Shown piece after piece: positions 17,298 through 26,883 of a stretch of 64,000 bases of DNA (its first letter is position 1; the number at the start of each line of letters is the position of its first letter). The notes below the pieces were generated by a model. It was not told the DNA's origin. It worked only from the letters and a program-made list of their open reading frames with translations, and did not search any database. The DNA lies in assembly GCF_001420595.1 (NCBI RefSeq), contig NZ_LJIX01000006.1, forward strand, positions 4,802,857 through 4,866,856, in the 5' to 3' direction. This DNA is from Cytobacillus solani. Its GTDB lineage: Bacteria; Bacillota; Bacilli; Bacillales; Cytobacillaceae. The position numbers and the translations under genes are program-made.

Positions 17298-18062
17298 TTA
17301 TTGCCCGATCCCTTTATGTTCTCCAGCTTCAATCTGAGCCTGATTGCCTACGACTATATAATTATCCGGACCATCAAGCTTTCTTTCAAAGTAGCGCAGA
17401 ATTAAAGTGACTGCATATGTCAAAATGAAATAAATGATACATACGATAAAGAATGCTTCGAAATATCTAAAGTTATTGCCTGCCACCGTTTTCGTTTGGA
17501 AGAATAACTCAGTAACAGAAATGACACTTAGGACCGCTGTATCTTTTATATTAATGATAAATTGATTGCCTGTTGCTGGTAAAATATTGCGAATAACCTG
17601 TGGCATCACTACATGAGTCATTGTTTGAACATGATTCATTCCAATGGCTTGGGCTGCTTCATATTGTCCAGTATCAACTGAAATAATTCCCCCACGGACA
17701 ATTTCAGCCATATATGCACCTGTGTTGATTGCTACAATAACGACCCCTGCAATAATCGGGTTCATTTGCCAGCCAAATGCTGCAGCAGAACCATAATAGA
17801 TAACCATTGCCTGTACAATCATCGGTGTGCCACGGAAAAATTCTATATACACGGATAGGATGATGTTAATGAATTTTAAGAAGCCTTTCTTCGCTCCTCT
17901 TTCAGGTATTGGAATGGTGCGGATGATGCCTGCCAATAACCCGATCAATGCCCCAAAAATAGTTCCGATCAATGCAATCAAGAGGGTTACGCCAGCTCCG
18001 CGCAGAAACATCGGCCAGTTTGTTTCAATAATTTTTATAATCCATTCAAAACTTAAATCCAT
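17298..18062 (-). CDS. polar amino-acid ABC transporter permease (probably lysine)
   Basis: This 254-residue permease of the HisMQ type has about five TM helices and the EAA loop [22 protein letters not shown] split over residues about 140-162. This loop docks onto the ATPase. N-terminal TM1 carries [14 protein letters not shown] single permease gene implies a homodimeric channel. It lies 65 nt after the binding protein and ends next to the ATPase start. Confidence 0.88.
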   Translation of the reverse strand: MDLSFEWIIKIIETNWPMFLRGAGVTLLIALIGTIFGALIGLLAGIIRTIPIPERGAKKGFLKFINIILSVYIEFFRGTPMIVQAMVIYYGSAAAFGWQMNPIIAGVVIVAINTGAYMAEIVRGGIISVDTGQYEAAQAIGMNHVQTMTHVVMPQVIRNILPATGNQFIINIKDTAVLSVISVTELFFQTKTVAGNNFRYFEAFFIVCIIYFILTYAVTLILRYFERKLDGPDNYIVVGNQAQIEAGEHKGIGQ

Positions 18063-18127
18063 TCGTATCCTCCCCTTAAACGTGGAAGCCGACTACATTG
18101 TGCTGATGCAGCCGGCTTCACAAACCA

Positions 18128-18982
18128 TTATTCTGCCGCTGGCTGATTTTTAATTGCAGCATCCATAATACTGATGCGTTCTTCCTCAGAAATACCAGCT
18201 AATATTTCGTTAATTTTTGCTGTTAGCTCACTATCCTTTGCAATCCCAACTGCGATAGCCGTATCATCCTCAGACGTCTTAAATCCTTCAGAGAATTCAA
18301 CCATCGCGAAGTTATCATTTGCAGCTGATGCACTAACTCCCTCTGGACGTTCAGAAACATATCCGTCAATAACACCCGATTCAAGCGCTACCCTCATAGC
18401 CGGAAAGTTATCCATTGCTGGCTTTTTTTCCACTCCATCAATTTGATCAATAACTGAATAGTGGAATGTATTTAACTGTGCCGTTACCTTTGCTCCTTTG
18501 AAATCTTGGATCGAAGTTGCACCTTCATACTTTCCGCCTTTTTTGACAACCATGATTAAATCCGATTTGTAGTAGTTAACTGAGAAATCAATGGTTTCTT
18601 TACGTTCTGCTGTCGGTGACATCCCAGCAATAATCGCATCGATTTTTCCTGAAGTTAGCGATGGTACAAGTCCATCCCATTCTGTTTTCACAATCACTAG
18701 CTCTTTGCCTAACCCTTCAGCAATTTTCTTAGCGATTTCTACATCATATCCGCCTGCGTATTCTGCATTGCCATCGATTTTAACGCCACCGTTTGAATCA
18801 TCCATTTGTGTCCAATTGAATGGTGCATAGCCAGCTTCAAGTCCTACTTTAAAGGTATCTTTTTCTGATGATGATCCTGATCCTTCTGTCTTCTTATCTG
18901 AATCACCGCTTGTTCCACAGCCTGCTAATAGAATAATGGCTGAAAGAGATATCGCTAAAAATAATGATAGTTTTTTCTTCAT
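18128..18982 (-). CDS. amino-acid ABC transporter substrate-binding lipoprotein (probably lysine)
   Basis: This 284-residue exported protein has a lipobox ILLAGC (Cys22), a Ser/Gly/Lys linker to about 42, and a type II binding fold (FKVGLEAGYAPFNW; DYDVEIAKK-like GGYDVEIAKKIAE; SPTAERKETIDFSVNYY). Aromatic and acidic residues typical of basic amino-acid binders are present, but specificity cannot be read from them alone. The lysine riboswitch upstream is the main argument for lysine. First gene of the operon. Confidence 0.87.
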   Translation of the reverse strand: MKKKLSLFLAISLSAIILLAGCGTSGDSDKKTEGSGSSSEKDTFKVGLEAGYAPFNWTQMDDSNGGVKIDGNAEYAGGYDVEIAKKIAEGLGKELVIVKTEWDGLVPSLTSGKIDAIIAGMSPTAERKETIDFSVNYYKSDLIMVVKKGGKYEGATSIQDFKGAKVTAQLNTFHYSVIDQIDGVEKKPAMDNFPAMRVALESGVIDGYVSERPEGVSASAANDNFAMVEFSEGFKTSEDDTAIAVGIAKDSELTAKINEILAGISEEERISIMDAAIKNQPAAE

Positions 18983-19058
18983 GCTATTTTCCCCCTATTT
19001 ATTTGATTTAATAGTCTAATATATGCTTGACCTCTTGCCTTTAGGCATTTTACTAAAA

Positions 19059-19090
19059 ACAAAAAGCGACCTGAGATGAACTCAGGTCGC
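19059..19090 (-). terminator. lysine riboswitch terminator
   Basis: The perfect 10-bp stem GCGACCTGAG / CTCAGGTCGC with a 5-nt loop is followed on the minus strand by TTTTTGTTTTT. It lies between the aptamer and the binding-protein gene. Confidence 0.9.
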
Positions 19091-19131
19091 AACGTTTATA
19101 GTTTGCCCCAAAATCCCTCTTCTTTCCCTAA

Positions 19132-19310
19132 ATGAGATAGCACAACTCAACAAACCGGGTAAGTTCATTGAGACAGTCCTGCAGTTCTTAACTGCAGACC
19201 CAGCAAGCAATACTGAGAATATTACAAGCTTCGGCGATATTTCCTTCTCTCTAGCATCCTAGCTTCTCAAGCTCCACTACAGACTATTAAATACCGCGCC
19301 TCTACCTCAT
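19132..19310 (-). ncRNA. lysine riboswitch (L-box)
   Basis: On the minus strand the element opens with ATGAGGTAGAGGCGC and runs through AATAGTCTGTAGTGGAGC, GAAGGAAATATCGCCGAAGC and TTGCTGGGTCTGCAG...CTGCAGGACTGTC. It closes with CTATCTCAT, which pairs with the first nine bases to form P1 (one G-U pair). These are the conserved L-box blocks in the right order. Lysine binding is expected to favour the terminator at 19059-19090 and switch the ABC operon off. Confidence 0.93.
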
Positions 19311-19345
19311 CAGCAAAGATGAGGTCTTATTAAATTATATTCATT

Positions 19346-19374
19346 ATCCTACAGTAGTAAGCCTATTCTGTCAA
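19346..19374 (-). promoter_or_regulatory. promoter of the lysine riboswitch-ABC operon
   Basis: On the minus strand TTGACA (19374-19369) and TAGGAT (19351-19346) are 17 nt apart, about 35 nt before the aptamer. A hairpin, CCTCATC / GATGAGG (19305-19323), could sequester the P1 5' strand and may modulate folding. Confidence 0.7.
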
Positions 19375-19420
19375 CTCATCAAAATTGGCACTTGCTACCA
19401 AAGAACTAGATTCGTTGAAC

Positions 19421-20437
19421 TCACCAGCTTGCCTTATGATCCTCTGCCCACCCTACAAGGGATTCAATCATTAACTTTTCCCCTTCATTCGTTCTAATAT
19501 AACCGTTAAATGTACCAATCATTTGGTGAACGGCAGAACGAATAATCCATGCATTCGTTGCTGCTTTTCGCTCAAACAATGGCTGAAACGTTAGAGACAC
19601 TTGATCCGTTTCAGTTGTTTTCAATGTCCAAGGCTTCATATAATTACTGTTATCATATTCCCAACTGATGTCTTCATTGATTTTGCTTAGCTTTCTGCCG
19701 ACCACAATTCCATTCTCAGTCTGTCCAGTTCCATCCGTCCATTGACCACCGAAATTTAGGCCAACTGATCTTCCATTGACAATCCCCGCAGCTTGCGCCC
19801 AATTCCATGTCGAATGATAGGGCCAGACTCCCCTGCCAAAATCCAAGCATCCAAAGGCATTTTCGTTATTAAAGATGTATTCCTTCCCATTCCAATGAAC
19901 TGTTCCAGCTGCAGGAAGTGCTGTTTGTTTTGACGTAAACTGAAATCGTGTTTCACTCCACGGCACAACGACATTAATCGATTCATGCCCGCGTGGACGT
20001 TCAACTTGTACTTCTGCAACTAACGGGTGATTTTTTTCGCTAAAATGCGGACAATGAACACGTATACTTGTGGAATCTCCCTTTTCTTCAAATGAAATAG
20101 CCATTTGCTTTCCCTCAAATTTCACGGAGGCATTCACCTCTTCAGGCATTTTACAGCCGAATCCAAATGGAACAATGGCTGTCTGCTCCTGAAAACTAAG
20201 ACTCTGTAAATCTAGCGCATACACAAATAAAACAGCAGCATAATCCAAATGAGAAATTGTGACTGAAAACAAGAACTCTGGGCTTGTTACACACCAATAA
20301 TTCCATTTTTTCTTCCGCAGGAAACTTCCCGACACATTGCAATTAAACAGCGGCTGCCTTGCCCAGCCGATGCTGTTTTCGGCTAATCGGCCATTCTCAT
20401 CACACATATCTACTCGTTCTGTTATTTCTCTTGCCAT
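19421..20437 (-). CDS. DUF2804 family protein
   Basis: This 338-residue soluble protein resembles DUF2804. It has an N-terminal GWARQPLFNCN motif, KKWNYWCV, a mid-region GCLDFGRGVWPYHSTWNWA, and NFGGQWTDGTG. Members look beta-rich and include lipocalin-like hydroxyacid or carotenoid-type folds, but no function is established to my knowledge. The ATG at 20437 has GAGGGG upstream. The 3' end comes close to the promoter of the lysine riboswitch transcript, and no own terminator is visible. Confidence 0.78.
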   Translation of the reverse strand: MAREITERVDMCDENGRLAENSIGWARQPLFNCNVSGSFLRKKKWNYWCVTSPEFLFSVTISHLDYAAVLFVYALDLQSLSFQEQTAIVPFGFGCKMPEEVNASVKFEGKQMAISFEEKGDSTSIRVHCPHFSEKNHPLVAEVQVERPRGHESINVVVPWSETRFQFTSKQTALPAAGTVHWNGKEYIFNNENAFGCLDFGRGVWPYHSTWNWAQAAGIVNGRSVGLNFGGQWTDGTGQTENGIVVGRKLSKINEDISWEYDNSNYMKPWTLKTTETDQVSLTFQPLFERKAATNAWIIRSAVHQMIGTFNGYIRTNEGEKLMIESLVGWAEDHKASW

Positions 20438-20583
20438 CCTCTTAACCCCTCATCTCTATGTATACTTCATACTGTAACTCTACTATCTATTGCAAACTTA
20501 ATATGCATTCAGTTTCCGATGCCGAATATTATTCAGGCATTTGTACAAATTATATATATTCTCGATTTATCGGAGTGATCAGT

Positions 20584-21432
20584 GTGTATAATTCATATTG
20601 GTTTCTAGCTCTCATTGTTTTTAGTATTTCCATTTTTATTTTTAATCTTTTAAAAAAAAGAAATACAGGAACCCTGTTCCTTTTATTAGCTATGATTGGA
20701 CTCGGCTTTATAATTGAAACGGTCATCTTTACTTTTTTAGGAAGCTATGAATATTATCCTAAATTCGTTAAAGGTCATCCCTTTTATGACAGTAACTTAG
20801 GCGCCTTTGCCTCAAATGCATTTGCTTTGCCAGTTATTGCAACCTTCATTGCAACCTTTCATCTAAATTGGATTTGGATTTTCCTTTTTGCCGGTTTATT
20901 TGTCGGTATTGAGTGGTTATTTCTAGAATTGCAAATCTATTCACATAATTGGTGGCGGTTAGCATTTACAGGGCTTGGATTGCCATTCTACTTTGCTACT
21001 GCAAAGATTATTTATCAATGGATTTTGAATCATCCAAGGAGATTTAAACAGAACTTGATTCTTTATTTAGCCATTGTTTCTATTTCGTGCAGTGCCCACA
21101 TTCTGCCAATTATTTTTTTCTCAAATCGAATATACAATCCTGGATGGTTTGAATATCTGGAACGTGATACCGTTGCTTTTGCAGACATATTCTTTTTAAT
21201 CGATTCTCTTTATTACTGCCTAATTATTCATATCAACTGGAAAACAAAGTGGATAAAATATGCTTTAACAGGTTTCCTGATGTTTATAGTCAATCAGGTG
21301 CTATTAACTGCAGGAATCCTTCAAAGCCTTGTTTGGTGGGATCATTTATATTATATTGGTTTGTCCTTATTGCTGGTTCTGCTTACGAGTCTGATTAATA
21401 AAAGATTATTCATGAGATCCTATCTTGAATAA
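20584..21432 (+). CDS. polytopic membrane protein, CBO0543-like
   Basis: This 282-residue protein has about nine hydrophobic helices. The segment SYEYYPKFVKGHPFYDSNLGA followed by GIEWLFLELQIYSHNWW resembles the CBO0543 family of Bacillus membrane proteins of unknown function. The start is GTG 20584: GGAGTG (20572-20577) lies 6 nt before it, and the ORF extension upstream is not hydrophobic and has no RBS. It is the first of three co-directional genes that appear to form an operon with no known role. Confidence 0.75.
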   Translation: MYNSYWFLALIVFSISIFIFNLLKKRNTGTLFLLLAMIGLGFIIETVIFTFLGSYEYYPKFVKGHPFYDSNLGAFASNAFALPVIATFIATFHLNWIWIFLFAGLFVGIEWLFLELQIYSHNWWRLAFTGLGLPFYFATAKIIYQWILNHPRRFKQNLILYLAIVSISCSAHILPIIFFSNRIYNPGWFEYLERDTVAFADIFFLIDSLYYCLIIHINWKTKWIKYALTGFLMFIVNQVLLTAGILQSLVWWDHLYYIGLSLLLVLLTSLINKRLFMRSYLE

Positions 21433-21499
21433 AATGTAAATAATTGAAAAATGTTATGTATACCTGCGTAAAGTAATTTCCGTAAGAGGTGCTCTGATA

Positions 21500-22267
21500 A
21501 TGATAAATGAACACGATCCTTCTCTTGCAAGAATGAGTGTATTTGGAATCACGCATCTTCAAAAGCAAAGTCCCCTTATGATTGCTTGGTGGTCTGCTGT
21601 CTTTCCTGGTTTTGGGCATTATTTTCTTAACCACTACATAAGAGCAACCTTACTATCATTATCTGAGGTTTTTATTAATACGTTTGCTCACATTAATGAT
21701 GCAATGATTTACTCCTTTTGCGGGAAGTTTGAACTTGCACAATCAGTTGTTCAGCCTAAATGGGCATTTGGCTATCTGATTATTTATATGATAACCATTT
21801 GGGATAGTTACCGCCTGGCCATTTACCAAAATAAAGTATTTGATTTAACTTGCTTAAAAAATGAACAAATCTCTCGTATAGGCATTTTCCCTTTGGAAAT
21901 TCAATTTTTAGATAGGAAAAAACCAATCGTTGGCGCTGTTTATTCTTTTCTATTTCCGGGATTAGGGCAGCTATATATTCACCGGTTTGGATTAGCATTT
22001 TATGCAATGATTTGGTGGTGGATTTATCTATACTTTTCAAAGCTTCACGAGTCTCTTTTACAATTAATGCTTGGGAATCTCCAAGCATCAAACTTAATTC
22101 TGCAGCAACATTGGTTATTATTTATGCCTTCTGTAATGGGCGGAGCCATCTTTCATGCTTATACTACAACGATTGAACACAATAAACTTTATCGTATCGC
22201 ACAACGTCAGTATCTTAAAAATCGTTACAGGAAAGATGATTTTCTTATCTTCCATAAGCAGGTGTAA
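21500..22267 (+). CDS. membrane protein with two FPG-type TM hairpins
   Basis: This 255-residue membrane protein contains two similar helical hairpins starting with an AVFPGFGHYFLNHY motif (about 33-46) and an SFLFPGLGQLYIHRF motif (about 148-162). These resemble the short hydrophobic segments of TM2-like proteins and suggest an internal duplication. AGAGGTG precedes the ATG by about 9 nt. The stop lies 5 nt before the next gene. Function unknown. Confidence 0.72.
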   Translation: MINEHDPSLARMSVFGITHLQKQSPLMIAWWSAVFPGFGHYFLNHYIRATLLSLSEVFINTFAHINDAMIYSFCGKFELAQSVVQPKWAFGYLIIYMITIWDSYRLAIYQNKVFDLTCLKNEQISRIGIFPLEIQFLDRKKPIVGAVYSFLFPGLGQLYIHRFGLAFYAMIWWWIYLYFSKLHESLLQLMLGNLQASNLILQQHWLLFMPSVMGGAIFHAYTTTIEHNKLYRIAQRQYLKNRYRKDDFLIFHKQV

Positions 22268-22272
22268 TTCTT

Positions 22273-22722
22273 ATGATCATTATTGGAATGTTTGAACAAT
22301 CGATTGAATTAGAGCAAGCATTAACTGTATTAGAGAATAGCTCTATTTCTAGGGATCAAATCCTTGTCGTATTTATGGACGATAAGCCTTCACCCATTCA
22401 GATCTCAGGAAGAACACAAAATATCCACTCCAATGCGTTTGAAATTGGCATGGCAAGCGCTACAGGGTGTGCAGTTATTGGTGCCAGTGTCGGATTTACA
22501 TTGTATTTAGGACCAATTATTTGCGGTCTTCTTGGTGCACTTATTGGATTCACCATTGGATATGCCTTATATTATTTTCCAAATAAAAGCAAAGCTCAAT
22601 CGAAGAAAACGAAAAAAATACCTGAAGTTGCCGTCATCATTCAATGTGCCAAAAGTCAACTTTCATTCATAGAAGATATCTTGTGGAAATACCAAGCAAT
22701 TACAGTTGGGAAATCGCATTGA
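22273..22722 (+). CDS. small glycine-zipper membrane protein, unknown function
   Basis: This 149-residue protein has an N-terminal alpha/beta-like segment (MIIIGMFEQSIELEQALTVL, about 1-45). Two Gly-rich hydrophobic stretches follow (GCAVIGASVGFTLYLG and GLLGALIGFTIGYALYYF, about 66-100), then a basic linker and a second soluble segment. The layout resembles general-stress membrane proteins with a ferredoxin-like head and glycine zipper (as in GsiB-unrelated 17M/YhdF-type proteins), but the match is loose. It is the last gene of the three-gene cluster. Confidence 0.68.
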   Translation: MIIIGMFEQSIELEQALTVLENSSISRDQILVVFMDDKPSPIQISGRTQNIHSNAFEIGMASATGCAVIGASVGFTLYLGPIICGLLGALIGFTIGYALYYFPNKSKAQSKKTKKIPEVAVIIQCAKSQLSFIEDILWKYQAITVGKSH

Positions 22723-22840
22723 AATGATATGGATGCAAATTTGCACCCCCTATTTTATATAAATAAAAGCCGCCAACTTTAGTGGAATAAGGATTCCCTC
22801 AAACTGACAGCTTTCATGTTTAACTAACGTTTATCGATCA

Positions 22841-24481
22841 TTATTCAAAGTATGCCCACTTATACTGGACGTTCCCTAATCCCGAGACATATACGCCCTT
22901 TAAATTATCCTTTTTCACATACACACTTGTTTTGAAGTAAAATGGAATAACGGGCATTTCATCCATGATAATCGCTTCAGCTTGCTTGAATATTTCTTTT
23001 CGTTTACTTGGATCTGTTTCAAGAGCCGACTGATCTAGCAAAGAAGCATATTCTTTATTCATCCAACCGGTATGGTTATTCCCAGCATCCGTTTTAAATA
23101 TTTCTAAGAAGTTGATTGGATCATTAAAGTCCCCTGTCCAACCCATTCGAGCTACTTCGAAATCGCCATTGATGATTCCTTCATAATAAACTGCCCATTC
23201 TTTATTACTAAGCTCTACATTTATTCCCAAATTTGTTTTCCACATATCTTGAACGGCTTGCGCTATCTTGGCTTGGGCTGGATCCGTATTATAAGAAAGA
23301 GTAATGACTGGTAATTCCTCCACACCGGAATATCCTTCTTCTTTTAGCCCTTCTTCTAGAAGCGCTTTTGCTTGTTCAATATCCCCATCCTTGAAATAGC
23401 CCGTTTCATTTTCCGGAATCATTGAATTTGGAACAATCGCGGTTGCAGGGATTTCTGCGCTTTGTGTAATATTATCAACAATAGACTGGCGATCAATCGC
23501 ATAAGACAGCGCTTTTCTAATTTTCACGTTATTAAAGGGTTTTTTCTTTAAGTTAAATTCATACCAATACGTACCAGCTGTAGGTGCAGCCTCTAGAGCT
23601 CCCTCTTGCTGCAAGGCAGGGATGGCTTCAAGCGGCAAACTGCCAGTCGGAGCACCCGCCCAATGTAATTCATCAGAATTAAACATGTTAAGCTCCGTAT
23701 TCGAATCATTTAACATCACCATTTCGATTTTTTCTAATTTGACACTTTCCTTATCCCAATAATGTTCATTTTTTTCAAGAATGACTTGATTTTGATGTTC
23801 CCACTTCATCATCTTAAAGGGTCCATTTGAGGTATAACTCTTACTTGCCTCTTTAGCCCAATCTGGATTCCCTTCAGCGATTTTACTGTTAACTGGAAAA
23901 TACGTATAGAAAGCCGTAAGCTCTAAAAAGAATGGTGTCGGATTTTCCAGTGTAACTTCCAATGTCTTTTCATCAATCGCTTTTACTCCTACCTCATCAA
24001 GAGATACTTCACCTTTATTGGCTGCCTCCGCATTTTTTATATAAAATAATTGATAAGCATATTGTGACAGATTCTCTGGATTTAACACCCATTTCCAAGC
24101 ATATTCAAAATCTTGCATCGTTAACAGGTCCCCGTTTGACCACTTTGCATCATCTCTTAATGTAAATGTATATGTCAGAAGATCATCAGATACAGCAATT
24201 TCTTCTGCCATCGCATTTTCAGGCACACCCTTTTGGTTAATACGGGTTAGCCCTTCAAACGTTTGCAGAAGGATGTTGGATGACCAAACATCTGTAGCCA
24301 AACTAGGATTGAGAGAGGATGGCTCTGTAAAATTATTTACCTTCAGCACTTGCTCTTGACTATTTTTTTCTGTTCCCTCTTCACTCCCTACTGCCTGGGA
24401 ACCACTTTCTTTCGAATTACAAGCACTAAGAAAGAACACTATTAATAGTACAATCCATACCATCCACTTTTGATTTTTCAT
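22841..24481 (-). CDS. oligopeptide ABC transporter substrate-binding lipoprotein (OppA-like)
   Basis: This 546-residue exported lipoprotein has lipobox FFLSAC (Cys22) and a long type II binding fold with SBP_bac_5 signatures. These are TYTFTLRDDAKWSNGDLLTMQDF at about 108-130, read in parts, and ARMGWTGDFNDPINFL near 435. The start at ATG 24481 is fixed by AAGGAGGG; upstream in-frame codons lack an RBS. No permease or ATPase genes are adjacent, so it probably uses an Opp-type channel encoded elsewhere. Peptides are the likely ligand. Confidence 0.87.
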   Translation of the reverse strand: MKNQKWMVWIVLLIVFFLSACNSKESGSQAVGSEEGTEKNSQEQVLKVNNFTEPSSLNPSLATDVWSSNILLQTFEGLTRINQKGVPENAMAEEIAVSDDLLTYTFTLRDDAKWSNGDLLTMQDFEYAWKWVLNPENLSQYAYQLFYIKNAEAANKGEVSLDEVGVKAIDEKTLEVTLENPTPFFLELTAFYTYFPVNSKIAEGNPDWAKEASKSYTSNGPFKMMKWEHQNQVILEKNEHYWDKESVKLEKIEMVMLNDSNTELNMFNSDELHWAGAPTGSLPLEAIPALQQEGALEAAPTAGTYWYEFNLKKKPFNNVKIRKALSYAIDRQSIVDNITQSAEIPATAIVPNSMIPENETGYFKDGDIEQAKALLEEGLKEEGYSGVEELPVITLSYNTDPAQAKIAQAVQDMWKTNLGINVELSNKEWAVYYEGIINGDFEVARMGWTGDFNDPINFLEIFKTDAGNNHTGWMNKEYASLLDQSALETDPSKRKEIFKQAEAIIMDEMPVIPFYFKTSVYVKKDNLKGVYVSGLGNVQYKWAYFE

Positions 24482-24576
24482 ATGACCCTCCTTATTTTTA
24501 GAAAAATAAAAATATTTAATTAGTAACATTATACACATTCTGGAATCTATGTATATAAATTTTAGTTCTTACTAAT

Positions 24577-24630
24577 TGAAAAAGCTGCAAACAATAACGG
24601 ACATATTTGCTTTCCGCTAATGTTTGCAGC
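24577..24630 (-). terminator. terminator of the YdeI-like gene
   Basis: The stem GCTGCAAACA / TGTTTGCAGC (24584-24593, 24621-24630) with a 27-nt loop is followed on the minus strand by TTTTTCAATT. Confidence 0.7.
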
Positions 24631-24666
24631 ATTTTGTGTAATTTCCATAAGCTATTCAACTGTAGG

Positions 24667-25335
24667 TTACTTTTGATTTGCTCGATACAACTCCCTGCTC
24701 TTAAAGCCTTTTCCTAGAATTTGCTTCATTTCCTCACGGCGTTTTTCTTTGGTTGCGTCTTGTTTCGCACTATATACATAGCGAGCCCAGTCTTTTCGAT
24801 ATCCTGGGGTGAGTGACTGATAGAAGGCAAGTAAATCTGGATGATCTTGCAAATCCTTTTCTACTTCAGGAATCATTTCAATATAATCGTCCACACATTG
24901 GCTTGCTTTTGTTGATACACTGTTTTTACCCTTGGAATCTTCTTTTAAGCCGACAACCGTAAAGACATCATCCAACCCGACCATACGGGCAAATTTAATG
25001 TTGCTTGTGCCCACATAGCCATCTTCATCTGCCCCTAACCCTGCTAGCAAATCATCACGATGGATATAGGTTGGGTATACTTTATTGCCCTTTTTCGGAT
25101 AAGCCAAGAAGATGTACCCATTTTTATTCAAGTAATTGTTTTTAATGACGTCGTATACAACTTCCTGCAAAGACTCCATATCCAGCACAAATGCAAAGAT
25201 AAGATCATATGTATCAGTAAGCTCTTTGTCATAATCTGCTAATTCCGCTAAGTAATCCGCTCCTTCTGGCAAATTTAAAATAGCTGCCTTTTTATACTTT
25301 TGCAGGTTTAGTTTTTCTACAATTGTTTTTGCCAC
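24667..25335 (-). CDS. YdeI/OmpD-associated family protein
   Basis: This 222-residue cytoplasmic protein has a C-terminal helical module typical of the YdeI family (FYQSLTPGYRKDWARYV, then QDATKEKRREEMKQILGKG, about residues 168-215). The N-terminal part (about 1-125) looks like a Rossmann-like DUF3052 domain (AAILNLPEGADYLAEL). Biochemical function unknown. GTG at 25335 with AAGGTGG 7 nt upstream is the preferred start; TTG at 25338 is too close to the RBS. Confidence 0.72.
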   Translation of the reverse strand: MAKTIVEKLNLQKYKKAAILNLPEGADYLAELADYDKELTDTYDLIFAFVLDMESLQEVVYDVIKNNYLNKNGYIFLAYPKKGNKVYPTYIHRDDLLAGLGADEDGYVGTSNIKFARMVGLDDVFTVVGLKEDSKGKNSVSTKASQCVDDYIEMIPEVEKDLQDHPDLLAFYQSLTPGYRKDWARYVYSAKQDATKEKRREEMKQILGKGFKSRELYRANQK

Positions 25336-25358
25336 CAAAATCCACCTTTCTCGGATAA

Positions 25359-25407
25359 GGGGACAAGTTTACTGTCCTGACTGATTGCCCGAAAAACCTT
25401 TGTCCCC
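25359..25407. repeat. GGGACA-type palindromic repeat, copy 1
   Basis: GGGGACAAGTTT ... AAACCTTTGTCCCC forms an outer inverted repeat and encloses an inner half site (ACTGTCC). It overlaps the last codons of the chemoreceptor pseudogene. Confidence 0.65.
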
Positions 25408-26883
25408 ATTTACCATATCTTTTAATTGTAAGCTTACATGATTTAATCCGGTTACTACTTCATTAATTGAAGTAATTAGATGATGTTCATCTTCTAGTGT
25501 TGCCACTATTTCCTGAGTGGAAGCCGAATTTTCTTCTGAAATATTAGCGGTATTTTCAATTTGTTCTTGAATATGGGTAAAATTATCTGTCGCTAATTTA
25601 ATTTCTTCCATTCCCTTAGAAAGTTCGGCATTTGTCTCTTGGAACGAATCTTTTATCTCAGTAAAGAAGGATGAAACCTCATGTAATAAATGCTGCCCTT
25701 CCACGACTGCATTTTCCCCTTCAATAGACTTTACTTGTGCTTCCTCGGACTTATGGAAGAGTGTATTTGTCACTTCTGATATAGATACAGTAATATTTGC
25801 ACTTTGCTCCGCTAGTTTGCGCACCTCATCTGCTACTACCGCAAAGCCCTTTCCATGTTCTCCTGCACGAGCAGATTCAATGGCTGCGTTGAGTGCTAAT
25901 AAATTGGTCTGATCTGCAATCTGTTTAATGCCTTCTAATAATGAATTCACTGTTTCAAGGCTTGCTTGCAGTTCTGTAACTGTTAAAGCAGTCGTGCTAA
26001 TGGCAGAATTGACTGTTTCCATATGGTCTGTTACTTGGCTGATCTTATTCCAGCCATCCTGGACTTTCTCATTCATCTCATCTGACTTTTCCACAATCCC
26101 TTGGGAAATGGAAATCGTATGATTAACTCTTTACAGCGAAGTTCCCATCCATTCATTCACATGAATGATATTGTTCGCTTCCTCTTGAATCCCTGCAGCC
26201 ATTTCCTGAACAGAGTCAAGAATATGATGACTAGAATCATAAATCGTTGTTATATTTGTCTTAAAATGATTGATATTGCCTTCTAATGTTATTGTACCTT
26301 CTTCTATGGAAGAAAACGTAACTTTTAATTTTTCTAATAATTTTTTTGCCTCAAGTTCCTTTTTATAGGATTCCTCTATAAGTTCTCTTCCCCATTTTGT
26401 TATGTAAAAGAAAGCACACAAAATTCCATTGATAATAAAAAATACGGTAATAAATGCCTTTAATCCCTGTTCACTTCCTAATAGCCCTGATGGATTGAAA
26501 ATGCACATGGAAATATAGGCTGCGTTTACGATTAAACTAAATATAAGAATTAATTCCTTTTTTAAATAAAGAGTGACCATCGCAATCGTTAATAAAATTA
26601 AATAATGCTTATTGAGAGCAAAACCATCTAAGTTAAATAGAGCTACCACAACTAAGTTCGGCAGCAGGGCAAAGAAAAGCCCCTTCAAATATTCAGGTGT
26701 TGGTAAGAAGTAGTTTACAGCCGATAAAATTAAAACAAGAGCCCCTGCAATAATGATCCCTACACTATCAGCAACGCCTCTTTCAAAAATAATCGGAACG
26801 ACGATAAGAAAAACTAGAGCTGTTAACAGCACTAAATTTACTTTATGCACCCTTTGTGTATTATAGGTATCTTGTTGTTTCAT
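25369..26883 (-). pseudogene. methyl-accepting chemotaxis protein interrupted by an in-frame TAA
   Basis: One continuous frame of 504 codons encodes a six-helix membrane sensor (about residues 12-165), a linker and a full signalling domain ([20 protein letters not shown] intact). It is cut by a single TAA at 26133-26131, at codon 251. The sequence either side stays in the same frame ([18 protein letters not shown]), so this is a nonsense change and not a frameshift; CAA to TAA would explain it. The only candidate restart, GTG 26094, has a poorly spaced RBS. The C-terminus runs into a palindromic repeat (25359-25407). Confidence 0.82.

Noticed and set aside
22723-22840. Terminator at the GATGCAAATTTGCACC hairpin
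   Set aside because: The short AT-rich palindrome is not followed by a clear T tract on either strand; left unassigned.
26094-26133. Frameshift between the two halves of the chemoreceptor gene
   Set aside because: Both halves are in the same frame and the sequence between them reads through; only one TAA interrupts it.
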